Assembly (NCBI GenBank): GCA_001939145.1
Contig: LSRX01000466.1
Span: forward strand, 220,433 to 284,432
Source: Symbiodinium microadriaticum
Lineage: Eukaryota; Sar; Dinophyceae; Suessiales; Symbiodiniaceae
Direction of reading: 5' to 3'
DNA: 64,000 nucleotides
Position numbers and translations under genes: made by a program. The notes beneath the pieces were generated by a model, which saw nothing but the letters and a program-made list of their open reading frames with translations, was not told where the DNA came from and did no database searches. Shown piece after piece: positions 35,866-44,955 of this stretch. How positions within the stretch are numbered: position 1 is the stretch's first letter; every line of letters starts with the position of its first letter.

Positions 35866-36110
35866 GGAAGGAAGTGGGGTTGAGCCTGCCTAACCTCTCT
35901 AGCCTCGATGTCGCGCCAAAAAAAAAGGCGTGCGGGGGGGAGGTTTTGGCGCGCAGGGCGAGGGTGGGGGGGGGGGGGGGGAGGGGCTGGGCCTGCCTTG
36001 GGCTTGAATTAAACCAAATTACTCTAACCTCTCTATAACCTCTTGGAGGGAAGTGAGGCGTTGAGCCTGCCTAACCTCTCTAGCCTCGATGTCGCTATCA
36101 TGTGAACCAG
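35866..36110. repeat. Right flanking repeats of the 53-bp array, with G tracts
   Basis: Contains the second copy of the flanking repeat (35990-36045) and a short block (TGAGCCTGCCTAACCTCTCT, then AGCCTCGATGTCGC) that occurs twice, at about 35880 and 36062. A related block, TTTTGATGTCGCGC, lies left of the array at about 33485. Long G runs lie at about 35966-35981. Confidence 0.8.
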
Positions 36111-36245
36111 CCAGCCTGCCAACTGGAATCTGTGCGCCGGCCCGGGGCGAATCTGTGCGCCGAGCTTCTTAGTAAAAGGTAAGGTGAGGTTCGATATAAC
36201 CCCCAAGGTTAGGTTCGATATAAGCCCCAAAACCCCAAACCCCTA

Positions 36246-36300
36246 TTGAACCNATATATATATATATATATATGTATATGCATTATATATAATGTATGTA
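36246..36300. repeat. (TA)n microsatellite with one ambiguous base
   Basis: TA repeats with an N at 36253, followed by an ATTATATATAATG palindrome-like stretch. Confidence 0.85.
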
Positions 36301-36469
36301 TTTACTTATTTGTTGGTTTGTATGCATGCAGACGGTTGGAAATGTGCATATGGGTGTATACATGTATATTTTGCCCTGCGGCAGGTCATGGACAAGCTCA
36401 TCCAGGCACGACGCTCGGGGGTTCGAAAGCCAGACTGTTGAGGCCATAGTTGTGGGGGGGGTTGGGAGC

Positions 36470-36498
36470 CTAAACCCTAAAACCCTAAACCCTAAACC
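36470..36498. repeat. CCCTAAA telomere-like repeats abutting the retroelement
   Basis: Three to four CCCTAA(A)A units run directly into the left target-site repeat of the retroelement. Confidence 0.8.
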
Positions 36499-36506
36499 GT
36501 GGCTCA

Positions 36507-36523
36507 AGCCATTTTGGCTCAAG
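36507..36523 (+). other. DinoSL relict
   Basis: AGCCATTTTGGCTCAAG matches the last 17 bases of the conserved 22-base dinoflagellate spliced leader exactly. It is followed by GCC rather than GT, so it is a leader copy carried in from mRNA, not an SL RNA gene. The preceding CCGTGGCTCA also resembles a leader with nine internal bases missing. Confidence 0.85.
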
Positions 36524-36703
36524 GCCCTGACGTGTGCAGCTTCCCCCTGAGTCCGGGTCAGGTGAGTGATAGTTCTTCTCGGCAATAAGGGCCCAGGGAG
36601 TTCCCGACGATTCTCGGGGCCGTGGAGAAGCAGTACCTCTCCTCCTCGGTAACTTCGGTGCGATCCCGCCCTTCCTGAAGGCTGGTCGTCAGGGGTGCCG
36701 AGT

Positions 36704-37690
36704 ATGGCGGTTCCGGGGGTTCGAGTTCCTCTACCGGGAGGGCTTAACGATGAGGATGACATGGACCTCTTGGAGCCGAAAAGGGCTGCTGGGGTGGCCG
36801 ACTTGCCAGGTGAACCCGGGGGACGTGAGAGTCCGAAGAAGCTTCGGGGGGCTGAGGAAGGTGTCACTATGAGTTCCCTCAGGACGTTGCTGGCTGAACA
36901 GTCGCACGCTCTGCTCCAGGCTCAGCAAGTCCAGATAACGGCCGCTTTGGCCTCATTCGAGGAATGACAGAGTTCGCGGCTTGATAAGGTCGAAGAGACG
37001 ATTCAGATCCAGGGGTCGACAATGAGCGAGGTGCAGAGGGAGCTGCAGTCGCTCCAGGAGAGGCTTTCTAAGGTGGAGCAAGCTGGAGGTGCTTCCTCTG
37101 GAGCCGGCCCTGACAGGAAGTGGACGCTGGTCTTCGGCGGATGGCAGCCCGACACCAGGAAGGGCATATTGCTACACCAGCTTGAAAGTGCACTGCAGGG
37201 GATCAGAGTTCGGAACTACTTGGATACGGATCCGTTTACTACCGGAGCGAGGAGATCGGTGGCACTCTGCCAATTCCGCAGGCGAGCCAATCAAAGCGAC
37301 TCCGAGGTGCGACAGCGAATGCTGCATGTCTTGCAGGTGGTCAATGCCTCCAAAGTGCAACTGGAGGGCTCGCAAAAGCCCATGTGGGCGGCCTTTTCCA
37401 AGACTCCGGCGGAGCGAGGCCGTGCGGCCCTGGCATCAGTGGTCAAAAAAGCGGTGATGCAGCATGCTCCCCACCGTGCGGGGGATCTCGATTTGGAGTA
37501 CACAAGTGGGCGATCTTGGATTCGCGATGACCAGATCAGTGGCACAGGGCAGGTACCCGATGAAGTCCGGCATGCGCGTATGGTCCAGACCAAGGGGGGA
37601 GAGGGATGGCTGGACGAGAAGACGCTTGCTCGCTGGTTGGAGGTTGAGCCGGAGGTGCTGACAAGACTTGTCGATGAGCACAGGTTCTGA
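36704..37690 (+). CDS. LINE ORF1: coiled-coil, RNA-binding-like protein with one in-frame TGA
   Basis: From ATG 36704 a single frame runs to TGA 37688-37690, broken once by TGA at 36965-36967. Before the first TGA lies an acidic, proline-rich head and a helical segment (LRTLLAEQSHALLQAQQVQI). After it comes a coiled coil (QRELQSLQERLSKVEQ) and then a folded region opening KWTLVFGGWQPDTRKG, which resembles the RRM-like part of LINE ORF1 proteins. ORF1 proteins bind element RNA and act as chaperones. The frame is the same as that of ORF2. The first TGA could be a disabling mutation or a recoded codon; nothing in one copy distinguishes these. Confidence 0.7.
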
Positions 37691-40612
37691 GACGAGTTGT
37701 CGAGGCCCCAAGGGCCTCATTCACAGCTGGATTCGGCGGATGCTGCGGAGGTTTTTCCTCTCGATTCGGATCGGGCCGCTCAAGGTGCACGACAGCAGCA
37801 GCTCCTGCACTTTCAGGTGCTTGGTTGGAATGTGGGAGGTGCCGAACTTTCAGACTTGCCGAAGGCAATCCGTGACTCTGCTGGCTGGCGGAATGCAAAA
37901 GATGACATTGTTTTGTTACAGGAAGTGCCTCGTGAGGGAGAGGGATGGCATCACCAGGAACTTGAAGGCAAACCAGTCGTTTCGCACCGGTGTTCGGAGC
38001 AGTGGAGAGGGACTGGAGTGTGGTATGACCCTTCTGCCTGGTGTGTGCTTCGGAGAGTCTCAACCAAAAAGGGTACATGGTTCAAACTACGACACCTTGA
38101 GACGAGAGCGGATCTATGGGTTGGCACGTCCCACTTTACACCGGGGTGCTCCTTGCAACAGCACGAAGCTGAGGTACAGGATCATTTTGGAAGGCTTCCT
38201 AGGGCTGCGGACAGGGCGATCTACCAGGGGGATATCAACACAGGGTTTACGTGGACCAGGGACAGGGATGAGATCACTGCAGTGCCCAGGGAAGGGAAGG
38301 GTACTTCATTCCATCATGCGATCGTGGAACAAGGGTTTGCAGTCGGGGCACCTTCCGAAAGCCAACTTCGTACCCCTACCAGTCGGCCAAGGCAGGAAGG
38401 CAAACAGGGTCAGTGCATCGACATGCTGTGCTATCGCGGTCTCCGTCTGGGGCGGTGGCACATACATACAGACTCGTATATGAAACTTGGTACCGATCAT
38501 GAGCTATGTCAGGCAGACTTTGCGGTGGAGTTCAAACACAGGTACCCCAGACATGACACGGGACCACGGCAATGGGTTGGAGGGATTACTCAGGTTGACT
38601 ATCTGGACCAGGACAGGGTTGAGGAGCTAGCACGCCACTGCACCAAACCTGCACCTGGGAAGGGTTACCGAGATCCGAAAGCAGTCAAGCAAGCCTTCCA
38701 GCAAGCCAAGCGCGCAGGCACATCAACAGCATGGAAGCAAGCTTTGAAGCTCCGCAAAGAAGCCCGCAGGACATGGGAGCAGGAGCGGCTCACCAGAGCC
38801 AGTCAAGGGGATTGGGGACACTTCAAAGCACTTAAACCCAAAAGACAACAGGGCTGGGATGTGGGGTTTGCAGAGGCACAGACAGGTGATCCCCATCAGG
38901 CCATACATGACCACCTCGAGGCGGTGTATCAGGGTGCCGACATCCCTCCAGCACCTGAGAAGTGGGTCGGGGACGTCCGAGGGTTCACGGTTGAGGAGCT
39001 TCGACTTGGGGTCAGTCAGTTGAGCAGAGGCAAGTCGGTTGGTGTAGACAGGACATCCACGGAGCTTATTTTGGGTCTAATGGAGGTCCCTGGAGGAGAA
39101 CAGCATCTACTTGAATGGTACAACCGGATTTTAGCCACCCAGGAAATCCCGGGGCAGTGGAATCGTCCACTCCTGGCAATGCTCCCCAAGATACCGGCTC
39201 CCAAAAGAGCTAAAGAACTCAGACCCATCGCTATGGGGTCATCGGTCAGCAAGCTCTTCAGCAGACTCCTATTAAACCGCTGTCTGCCGATGTTATCACC
39301 TGCTACAGCTATGCAGTGTTCTGGCCCAGGAAGACAGACTGGTGACTATCTCTTCAGTATCATCAGGTTGTTCGAGCTCTGTCGCGAGTGGGGAACCCCC
39401 CTCGCAGTTTTCAAACTTGACTTCGAGAAGGCGTTCGACAAGCTCGACAGGGGTAAGCTTTTGCAAAAGCTGGAGGAAAGGCTGGGCCCAGGGGCCGAAA
39501 TGAACTGTTGGAGGGGGTTGCTCAGGGGTACGGTCGGGGTTCTCCAAACACCATGGGGTTGCACGGAGCTCAGGATGAACACCGGTATAAAACAAGGTGC
39601 AGTTGAATCACCCACCTTCTTTGCCTGGGTCGCGGAACTCATTATGGAGGAGACAGCAGTGAAGTACGCTTGGAGGGATGCAGTACATGTGTTTCAGGAT
39701 TTCCCCACGGAAGAAATGATGTACATGGACGATGGTATGTTATGGAACAGCCGCCTGTCCAACCTCCAAACTAGAGTGGAACAGCTGTCTGTCGAGTTTG
39801 CGTCCTTTGGGCTTCACCTCAACCTGCAAAAGTGCCAACTGTATGCATCCAGCCTGGTGTCGCGGCACATCCGAGTACACGGAGAGTTGGTGGAGGCTGT
39901 GGATTCGCTTGAAGTAATGGGGCTGACACTCAAGATTGGCATGTCAGTGTATGAACTTGCTTCTCCACTAGCGAGTCGAGCCAGATCCAAATTCTGGGAG
40001 TTGAAGCATATCTTCAGAGCTCGGGGTGGGTGCATGAAGGAGCGCGCGAGGGTGATGCAGCGAGTAGTGGGAGGGACGGCGTTGTGGTGTATCTGCTGTA
40101 TACCGCCGGATGCAGCAACGATGACGATGCTCAACTCAGTCCAGCTGCAACTGATGGTGTGGCTCTTACGATTCGCAAAGAGAAGGGATGAGGACTGGGA
40201 AACCTTCAGGGCTCGAGCTTTCAGAGGGGCGCGCTCAGCCCTACACACAGCCGGGGTTGAACGATGGAGCACTTTATGGTTGCGAAGATATTGGTCTTTT
40301 GCAGGGCACCGTGTTCGTACGACTCTTCGACCTGTCCCGCCCATTAGCAGTGACTTCGAAAACTTTCGTACCCTCCCATGGTGGGCGCAGCAGAAGTCGC
40401 TCAAGCACGGGGCTCGACATCGGGGTCGTCATTTCCCTCGCCTCAGCACACTGGAACAGAAGATGGACCGAGTGGCGGGCTCCCCCTGGAGATTGCTTGC
40501 ATACAACAGGGTTGAATGGAGGGCGAGGGAGGCAAGGTGGGTCGAACTCATGGATGTGCCCTGGGCTTCGGGAAGGCAGCTATCGGTACGAAACCAACCA
40601 CATGAACAGTGA
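37691..40612 (+). CDS. LINE ORF2: APE-type endonuclease and reverse transcriptase
   Basis: An open frame of about 970 codons starts directly after the ORF1 stop. The N-terminal endonuclease/exonuclease/phosphatase domain shows LGWNVGG, LLQEVP (catalytic Glu), GDINTGF and GTDHE. The reverse transcriptase has motif A LDFEKAFDKLD, motif B GIKQGAVESPTFF and the catalytic YMDDGML, preceded by AMLPKIPAP and LRPIAMGSSVSKLFSRLL. No RNase H is visible. The enzyme would nick target DNA and prime cDNA synthesis. There is no ATG between the ORF1 stop and the endonuclease motifs; the first in-frame Met is far inside the domain. It therefore probably depends on translation continuing from ORF1. No inactivating stop or frameshift is seen. 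Confidence 0.93.
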   Translation, partial: DELSRPQGPHSQLDSADAAEVFPLDSDRAAQGARQQQLLHFQVLGWNVGGAELSDLPKAIRDSAGWRNAKDDIVLLQEVPREGEGWHHQELEGKPVVSHRCSEQWRGTGVWYDPSAWCVLRRVSTKKGTWFKLRHLETRADLWVGTSHFTPGCSLQQHEAEVQDHFGRLPRAADRAIYQGDINTGFTWTRDRDEITAVPREGKGTSFHHAIVEQGFAVGAPSESQLRTPTSRPRQEGKQGQCIDMLCYRGLRLGRWHIHTDSYMKLGTDHELCQADFAVEFKHRYPRHDTGPRQWVGGITQVDYLDQDRVEELARHCTKPAPGKGYRDPKAVKQAFQQAKRAGTSTAWKQALKLRKEARRTWEQERLTRASQGDWGHFKALKPKRQQGWDVGFAEAQTGDPHQAIHDHLEAVYQGADIPPAPEKWVGDVRGFTVEELRLGVSQLSRGKSVGVDRTSTELILGLMEVPGGEQHLLEWYNRILATQEIPGQWNRPLLAMLPKIPAPKRAKELRPIAMGSSVSKLFSRLLLNRCLPMLSPATAMQCSGPGRQTGDYLFSIIRLFELCREWGTPLAVFKLDFEKAFDKLDRGKLLQKLEERLGPGAEMNCWRGLLRGTVGVLQTPWGCTELRMNTGIKQGAVESPTFFAWVAELIMEETAVKYAWRDAVHVFQDFPTEEMMYMDDGMLWNSRLSNLQTRVEQLSVEFASFGLHLNLQKCQLYASSLVSRHIRVHGELVEAVDSLEVMGLTLKIGMSVYELASPLASRARSKFWELKHIFRARGGCMKERARVMQRVVGGTALWCICCIPPDAATMTMLNSVQLQLMVWLLRFAKRRDEDWETFRARAFRGARSALHTAGVERWSTLWLRRYWSFAGHRVRTTLRPVPPISSDFENFRTLPWWAQQKSLKHGARHRGRHFPRLSTLEQKMDRVAGSPWRLLAYNRVEWRAREARWVELMDVPWASGRQLSVRNQPHEQ

Positions 40613-41193
40613 CAGGGTCTTTAATTCGCCTCTAGGCATAGGTCATTGTCGATTTCCTCTCAACCTCAAGATGAGTGGCGAGAGAGTTTCTGAGTGAGGG
40701 TCTGTGTACAGGTTGATGGCCTTTGTGACTGATCGCTTTGCAGTGAAGGCATGTATTCGCGCCTGATTTCAGCGATCGATCTCCGTTAGGATTGCATCTC
40801 GCCTGTTCGCCATGAACCTCCATATCTCCATACTTAGCGCTGCTTGGGCGCTGCTCATCGCTGCTTGGGCGAAGAGCCCTCCATATCGACAGGATGGTCT
40901 TTGCCAGCCCTTGGTGGAGCCGAGGCTGAAAAAGTGCATGTTCCTTCAAGCCTCAGAGCTGACTCCCGAATGGGAGGATTTCAGCTCCAGCAAACAACGA
41001 TCATGCAAAGTACGATCGATGATGCATGGAATTGGTATGGACACCCGGCATGATGAACACTCACCTACTGGGGTGCAGGGAAGAGCACTACTCTTTGATC
41101 AAGAACCAGACTGCCTTGAGCAGCGAGAGCTCCAGTCCCAAGACCCCATCGATTACAAGAACTTGAACTATGTGACGAAGCAGCTGCCGACGG
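40613..41193. other. Spacer between ORF2 and ORF3 of the retroelement
   Basis: About 580 bases. A different + frame is open from 40812 with a hydrophobic start (MNLHISILSAAWALLIAAWA) but has no domain. A TCGATTAC-containing block near 41150 resembles one near 41270, suggesting a local duplication. Confidence 0.5.
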
Positions 41194-43107
41194 ATGAGGC
41201 CCATGGTCGAGCTCTACCGCCCGATCATGCACAGTCCCTGCTCGGCGGGAGCACAGGCCCGGGACTCCGTCGATTACCAGGTTCCCCACTTCTTGCAGGT
41301 GCAGTGGCCCCAGACGGACTACCCTTCGGATGTTCTCCATCTTATGCAGCAAGGGAGAAAGGAAGTGGGGTGGTTTGAGCAGGCGAGGAAGGGCTTATCG
41401 GTGCTGCTTGCCCGAGGGACAGGACGACAGGCAGCACTCCAACTACGGGACCAGCTCAGGGCCTACAGCAGCCCCGAGCTTCACAGGGCTACCCAGGCGC
41501 ACCTCCCTGGAATCTTGGACGCAGAAGCCCGAGACGATACCCAGGTGTGCCTTACGGAAGAGGAATGGGTGAGGCACGTCCTTTCCAGCCTAGCCCGAAT
41601 TGCAGGACTTGACGATGCAGCACAAGCAACCCTGCTGGGGCAATATGCGGAGGATGCACTGGAGCCGGAGTTCAAGCTGACGATGCCCTCCTCCAGGCAC
41701 CAAACCGTCCTCCTCGGTGACATTGCTGGGGCATCGAGCCGGCCGAGGCATCGCAGTCAGGCTGGCGAAAGGGCACAACAAATCCCAGGGCAAGGTGACA
41801 ATGCCACCGACCAAGAAGATCCTGATGCCAGCTCCTTATTCCAAACTCAGCAGGAGGCGGACCTGTGGGACTCCTCGATGGAGCAGTTCTGGGAGTGGTT
41901 TGCCGAAGGCAGGGCTGTCGACATGGCGGTGGCTATGCTTCGGCAACGAGCCCGGGACAGGAGGGACCAGTCCTACCAGCAGTGGGTCCATCGACCCATC
42001 AATAACCTTGGAGCGGGCATTGAGGTCAACGAGCAAGGCACGACCGAAACAACGCCCCGAGACTTCTACAGATGGGCAAGAAGGGTTGAGTCACTACTTC
42101 ACGCCACCTATCTCCGGGAGAGAGTGCCGTCAACAGGGGATGAGTCGAGCCTCATGGACAGATACAGAAACGGGAGAAGGAGAATCCGGGACTCGAGAAC
42201 GCCTAGAAGGGAAACCAGGAGACCGGTGTGTTTGACTACGGAGACACGCCGGCTTGAAGGCAGACGTCCCGCAGCTTCGTCAGGTAGTGCAGGGCACAGA
42301 AGTGAGGCTGAAAGAGATGAACGGCCTCGTCATGGAGACGGGCGACCTGCACCTCGAGGAGGTGGAGGTGAAGAACAAGCGTCAGGCAGTAGAGACATGC
42401 CTCGACACGGAGGTGCCGTAACCGGACCAGTTGACCCGGATCTGCCGGACCCACAGCAGCCTTTCACCATGGAACAATCCCTGCAAATGTGGAAGTACCT
42501 CCTCTTCGACAGATGGGTCTTCTCGATCCCTCGGGAAGGTGGCAGGATCCCGACGTCATGGTTGCCTTGTGATACGATCAACGATATCAACGTCCACCTC
42601 GGAGGCATGAGTAACCATAATCTGCTCATGATGACCACCGGTTTGGTGACCATGATACGATACTTGATGGCCGAATTGTCTCAATCGCTCGACATGGCAC
42701 AAGTGGTCTTGAATACAAGGAATGGCGAACCTACAGTAGACCTGGATGAGGAAGACGAGGAAGAAGTGGATGAATCCGGGCTGATGCAAGGTTTCTTTGC
42801 TAGTGGGGGAATGGACACAGCGGACCGACGGTGGAGCAGAGCCATGATGAGGTTACATAAAGAGCTTGAAGGACAACCCAAGCCTATGCGGGTGCAGAGT
42901 TTGGCTCGTCTCCGCTCGGCGCTTCCGCCACCACAGCAGGCAAGCCCGCAGACCTGTTGGCAGGAGCAGCTAGTGGCCCTCCTTACAGCAGTTGGTGCTG
43001 ACTGTGCTGATGTTCAGGGCCATGCACAGGTCTCACAGAGATTGGGTTGGAGAGCTGGGATGCTTCATACCTGGTCTACAGCTGCAGCCGAATCCGCAGG
43101 TGATTGA
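41194..43107 (+). CDS. Retroelement ORF3, unrecognised 637-residue protein
   Basis: An uninterrupted frame from ATG 41194. It is helical and charged, with tryptophan-containing segments early (FEQARKGLSVLLARG; EEEWVRHVLSSLARIAG). A disordered Arg/Glu/Gly-rich middle follows (about residues 330-410), then a conserved-looking helical C-terminal part (YLLFDRWVFSIPREGGRIP; MAELSQSLDMAQVVLNTRNG) and an acidic run (DLDEEDEEEVDE). No reverse transcriptase, protease, capsid zinc knuckle or integrase motif is visible. It overlaps the next frame by 116 bases. The layout suggests a structural or nucleic-acid-binding accessory protein, but that is inference. Confidence 0.6.
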   Translation: MRPMVELYRPIMHSPCSAGAQARDSVDYQVPHFLQVQWPQTDYPSDVLHLMQQGRKEVGWFEQARKGLSVLLARGTGRQAALQLRDQLRAYSSPELHRATQAHLPGILDAEARDDTQVCLTEEEWVRHVLSSLARIAGLDDAAQATLLGQYAEDALEPEFKLTMPSSRHQTVLLGDIAGASSRPRHRSQAGERAQQIPGQGDNATDQEDPDASSLFQTQQEADLWDSSMEQFWEWFAEGRAVDMAVAMLRQRARDRRDQSYQQWVHRPINNLGAGIEVNEQGTTETTPRDFYRWARRVESLLHATYLRERVPSTGDESSLMDRYRNGRRRIRDSRTPRRETRRPVCLTTETRRLEGRRPAASSGSAGHRSEAERDERPRHGDGRPAPRGGGGEEQASGSRDMPRHGGAVTGPVDPDLPDPQQPFTMEQSLQMWKYLLFDRWVFSIPREGGRIPTSWLPCDTINDINVHLGGMSNHNLLMMTTGLVTMIRYLMAELSQSLDMAQVVLNTRNGEPTVDLDEEDEEEVDESGLMQGFFASGGMDTADRRWSRAMMRLHKELEGQPKPMRVQSLARLRSALPPPQQASPQTCWQEQLVALLTAVGADCADVQGHAQVSQRLGWRAGMLHTWSTAAAESAGD

Positions 43108-44881
43108 CACACAAATTAATGCCACGGTCGAGGAGCTGCTCCAGCATGAAGAGGAAGAGACAGCCAGAAAAGCTGGCTTGGAGGCCCAGCAGGCTGAGGA
43201 AGAAGCCTACCGAGAGGCCAGAGAACAACTGGAGGAACAAGAACTACGTCATCTTGAAGCAGAAGCCCGACAGTACAGAGAATGGGAGCAGGCCCAAACA
43301 GAGGAAGCTCTCCGGAGGGCAACAGAGGGAGCTATGCCAGCAAAGCGGAGGTGTGTGCTTACCATGGAAGTGGCAAGCGGCAGTGGCGACAACCCCCGCA
43401 GGGTGCAAACTCTTGGCTATGACCTCCCGGCGGATGGCTCTCCGCTTGTCTTCACAATCCGGGCACAACTGGAGGAGACCCCATCTGAGGTCCCCACCCA
43501 GCTAGTGCCAGAGATGTCAGGCACCACCACTTGCGAAGCCGGCACAGCAACAAACCCTCCAGACTCGCACCACGAAGCTCTGCCAGAGGTTAGCCTTCAA
43601 GCTCAGCGACCAACTCAGGCGGACCTCCTTGGGCTTCTGGACTTCTCGGAGTACGAGGCCATCTACGACAGGTGGAGAAAGGGTGAGTTGACTCAGGGCG
43701 ACATTACCGAACAGTTTGGGGCGGATGTTGCTGAAATGGTACTTGCACAGGAAGCCGTCAGAGACGCGATAGATGGGGAAGACTCAGAAGTGGAAGGGGC
43801 GGAAAACCAAACCAGCCTGCTGACCCAAGAGACCGCAGCTGGGGGCCAAATGGCAGTACCGGGTCGAGTACCCTATGGCAGCTTCGAAGTGGTGTACAGA
43901 AAATGGAAGGATGGCCACCTTCAAGACGGGGAGGTTCTGGACACCTATGGCCCTCTCTGGCTGTCTCTATTTCAACAATGGAGAACTTGGGGTTTAGAAG
44001 CCATATGGGACCTGCTCGCGAACATCCTCGAAGTCCAGCCGGTGCCGGAGCCAGGCACTAAAGCGGCTACGGGGGCCCAACCTGTAGTTCCCTTATCCCT
44101 GCCACTGAGGGTTCCGCTGTTCGCCGTGCGTGCTCTCCTCGAACGATGGAACAAAGGAGACATCTCTTCGGAGGCAGTACAGAGGGACTATGGGCATATC
44201 TGGCTCCGCCTGCTTCACAGGATGAAAGAGGTTCCTTATGCCAAGCTTCGATTGGGGTGGAGTTCCCTGGTGGACTGGGACAAGGAATATGCTGAGGACG
44301 ACCCCAAGCAATCGGCCCCTGCGGTGCCAGCAGAAGGAGCCGAAGTTCCGGTTGATCGTCGAGGTATGGTGCAAGGAGCAGATGGGATATGGAGGCGACA
44401 CACCTTGGAGCAGTTCGAGGCCTTGTTTGAGAGGTGGAATGCAGGGCAGCTCACCACTGACACGGTCCACAGGGAGTATGGGGTAGACTGGCTCGCAGTC
44501 TTCATCCAGAGACGTGAATGGGGCTTGGAAGGGGTTCGTGACCACTTGGACAAGCTTCTGGACACCGTGCCTGAATCTGGGGCCTCTATCCGGCCAGTGG
44601 GTACACACCTCAGACCTCCCGCAGAGTTGTCCCTTCCGCTCCGTATTCCATGGTCTACAGTGAAAGAAGAAATTAGACGTTGGATGATAGGGCTGATTTC
44701 AGACGAGTGGGTTGCGGGCAAGCATGGGGTCAAGTGGCTCGAGCTGTTCCGTCTGGTCAAGCATCATGGGGTCGCCAAAGCCTGGAGTCGTCTGGACTTA
44801 GTGGTGGACTGGGATGTGCCGGCTCAACCTGATGGCTGGTTACGAATGGCCAACGACCAGAGTGGAGAGCGAGGTGAGTAG
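42992..44881 (+). CDS. Retroelement ORF4 with five copies of an unrecognised domain
   Basis: Open frame of 629 codons ending 64 bases before the poly(A). It begins with a long Glu/Ala/Arg coiled coil (about residues 45-110). Five related segments follow, about 80 residues apart, near nucleotides 43640, 43870, 44110, 44400 and 44640. Each has the form aromatic/hydrophobic-xx-RW-xx-G-x(8-12)-YG-xx-WL-x-LF, for example ERWNKGDISSEAVQRDYGHI and ERWNAGQLTTDTVHREYGVD. Copies 2 and 4 share a WGLE ending and copies 3 and 5 share a VDWD ending, giving an alternating A-B order. I know no family with this pattern. The frame is +1 relative to ORF3, and translation may reach it by frameshift. Confidence 0.6.
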   Translation: MVLTVLMFRAMHRSHRDWVGELGCFIPGLQLQPNPQVIDTQINATVEELLQHEEEETARKAGLEAQQAEEEAYREAREQLEEQELRHLEAEARQYREWEQAQTEEALRRATEGAMPAKRRCVLTMEVASGSGDNPRRVQTLGYDLPADGSPLVFTIRAQLEETPSEVPTQLVPEMSGTTTCEAGTATNPPDSHHEALPEVSLQAQRPTQADLLGLLDFSEYEAIYDRWRKGELTQGDITEQFGADVAEMVLAQEAVRDAIDGEDSEVEGAENQTSLLTQETAAGGQMAVPGRVPYGSFEVVYRKWKDGHLQDGEVLDTYGPLWLSLFQQWRTWGLEAIWDLLANILEVQPVPEPGTKAATGAQPVVPLSLPLRVPLFAVRALLERWNKGDISSEAVQRDYGHIWLRLLHRMKEVPYAKLRLGWSSLVDWDKEYAEDDPKQSAPAVPAEGAEVPVDRRGMVQGADGIWRRHTLEQFEALFERWNAGQLTTDTVHREYGVDWLAVFIQRREWGLEGVRDHLDKLLDTVPESGASIRPVGTHLRPPAELSLPLRIPWSTVKEEIRRWMIGLISDEWVAGKHGVKWLELFRLVKHHGVAKAWSRLDLVVDWDVPAQPDGWLRMANDQSGERGE

Positions 44882-44944
44882 TTCAGCTACCTTCCACAAT
44901 GTGGATTTCGCTTAGCTGGATTGGCGAGGTGGAAAAAGGTGTTC

Positions 44945-44955
44945 AAAAAAAAAAA
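44945..44955 (+). other. Poly(A) tail of the retroelement
   Basis: Eleven A residues directly before the right copy of the CCGTGGCTCA flanking repeat. Confidence 0.85.

Noticed and set aside
36507..36523. Spliced-leader RNA gene
   Set aside because: The leader match is not followed by a GT donor or any SL RNA body; it is a relict copy.
36965..37690. Selenocysteine at the two TGA codons of the retroelement
   Set aside because: There is no visible SECIS element and no reason for selenium chemistry; readthrough or mutation is simpler.
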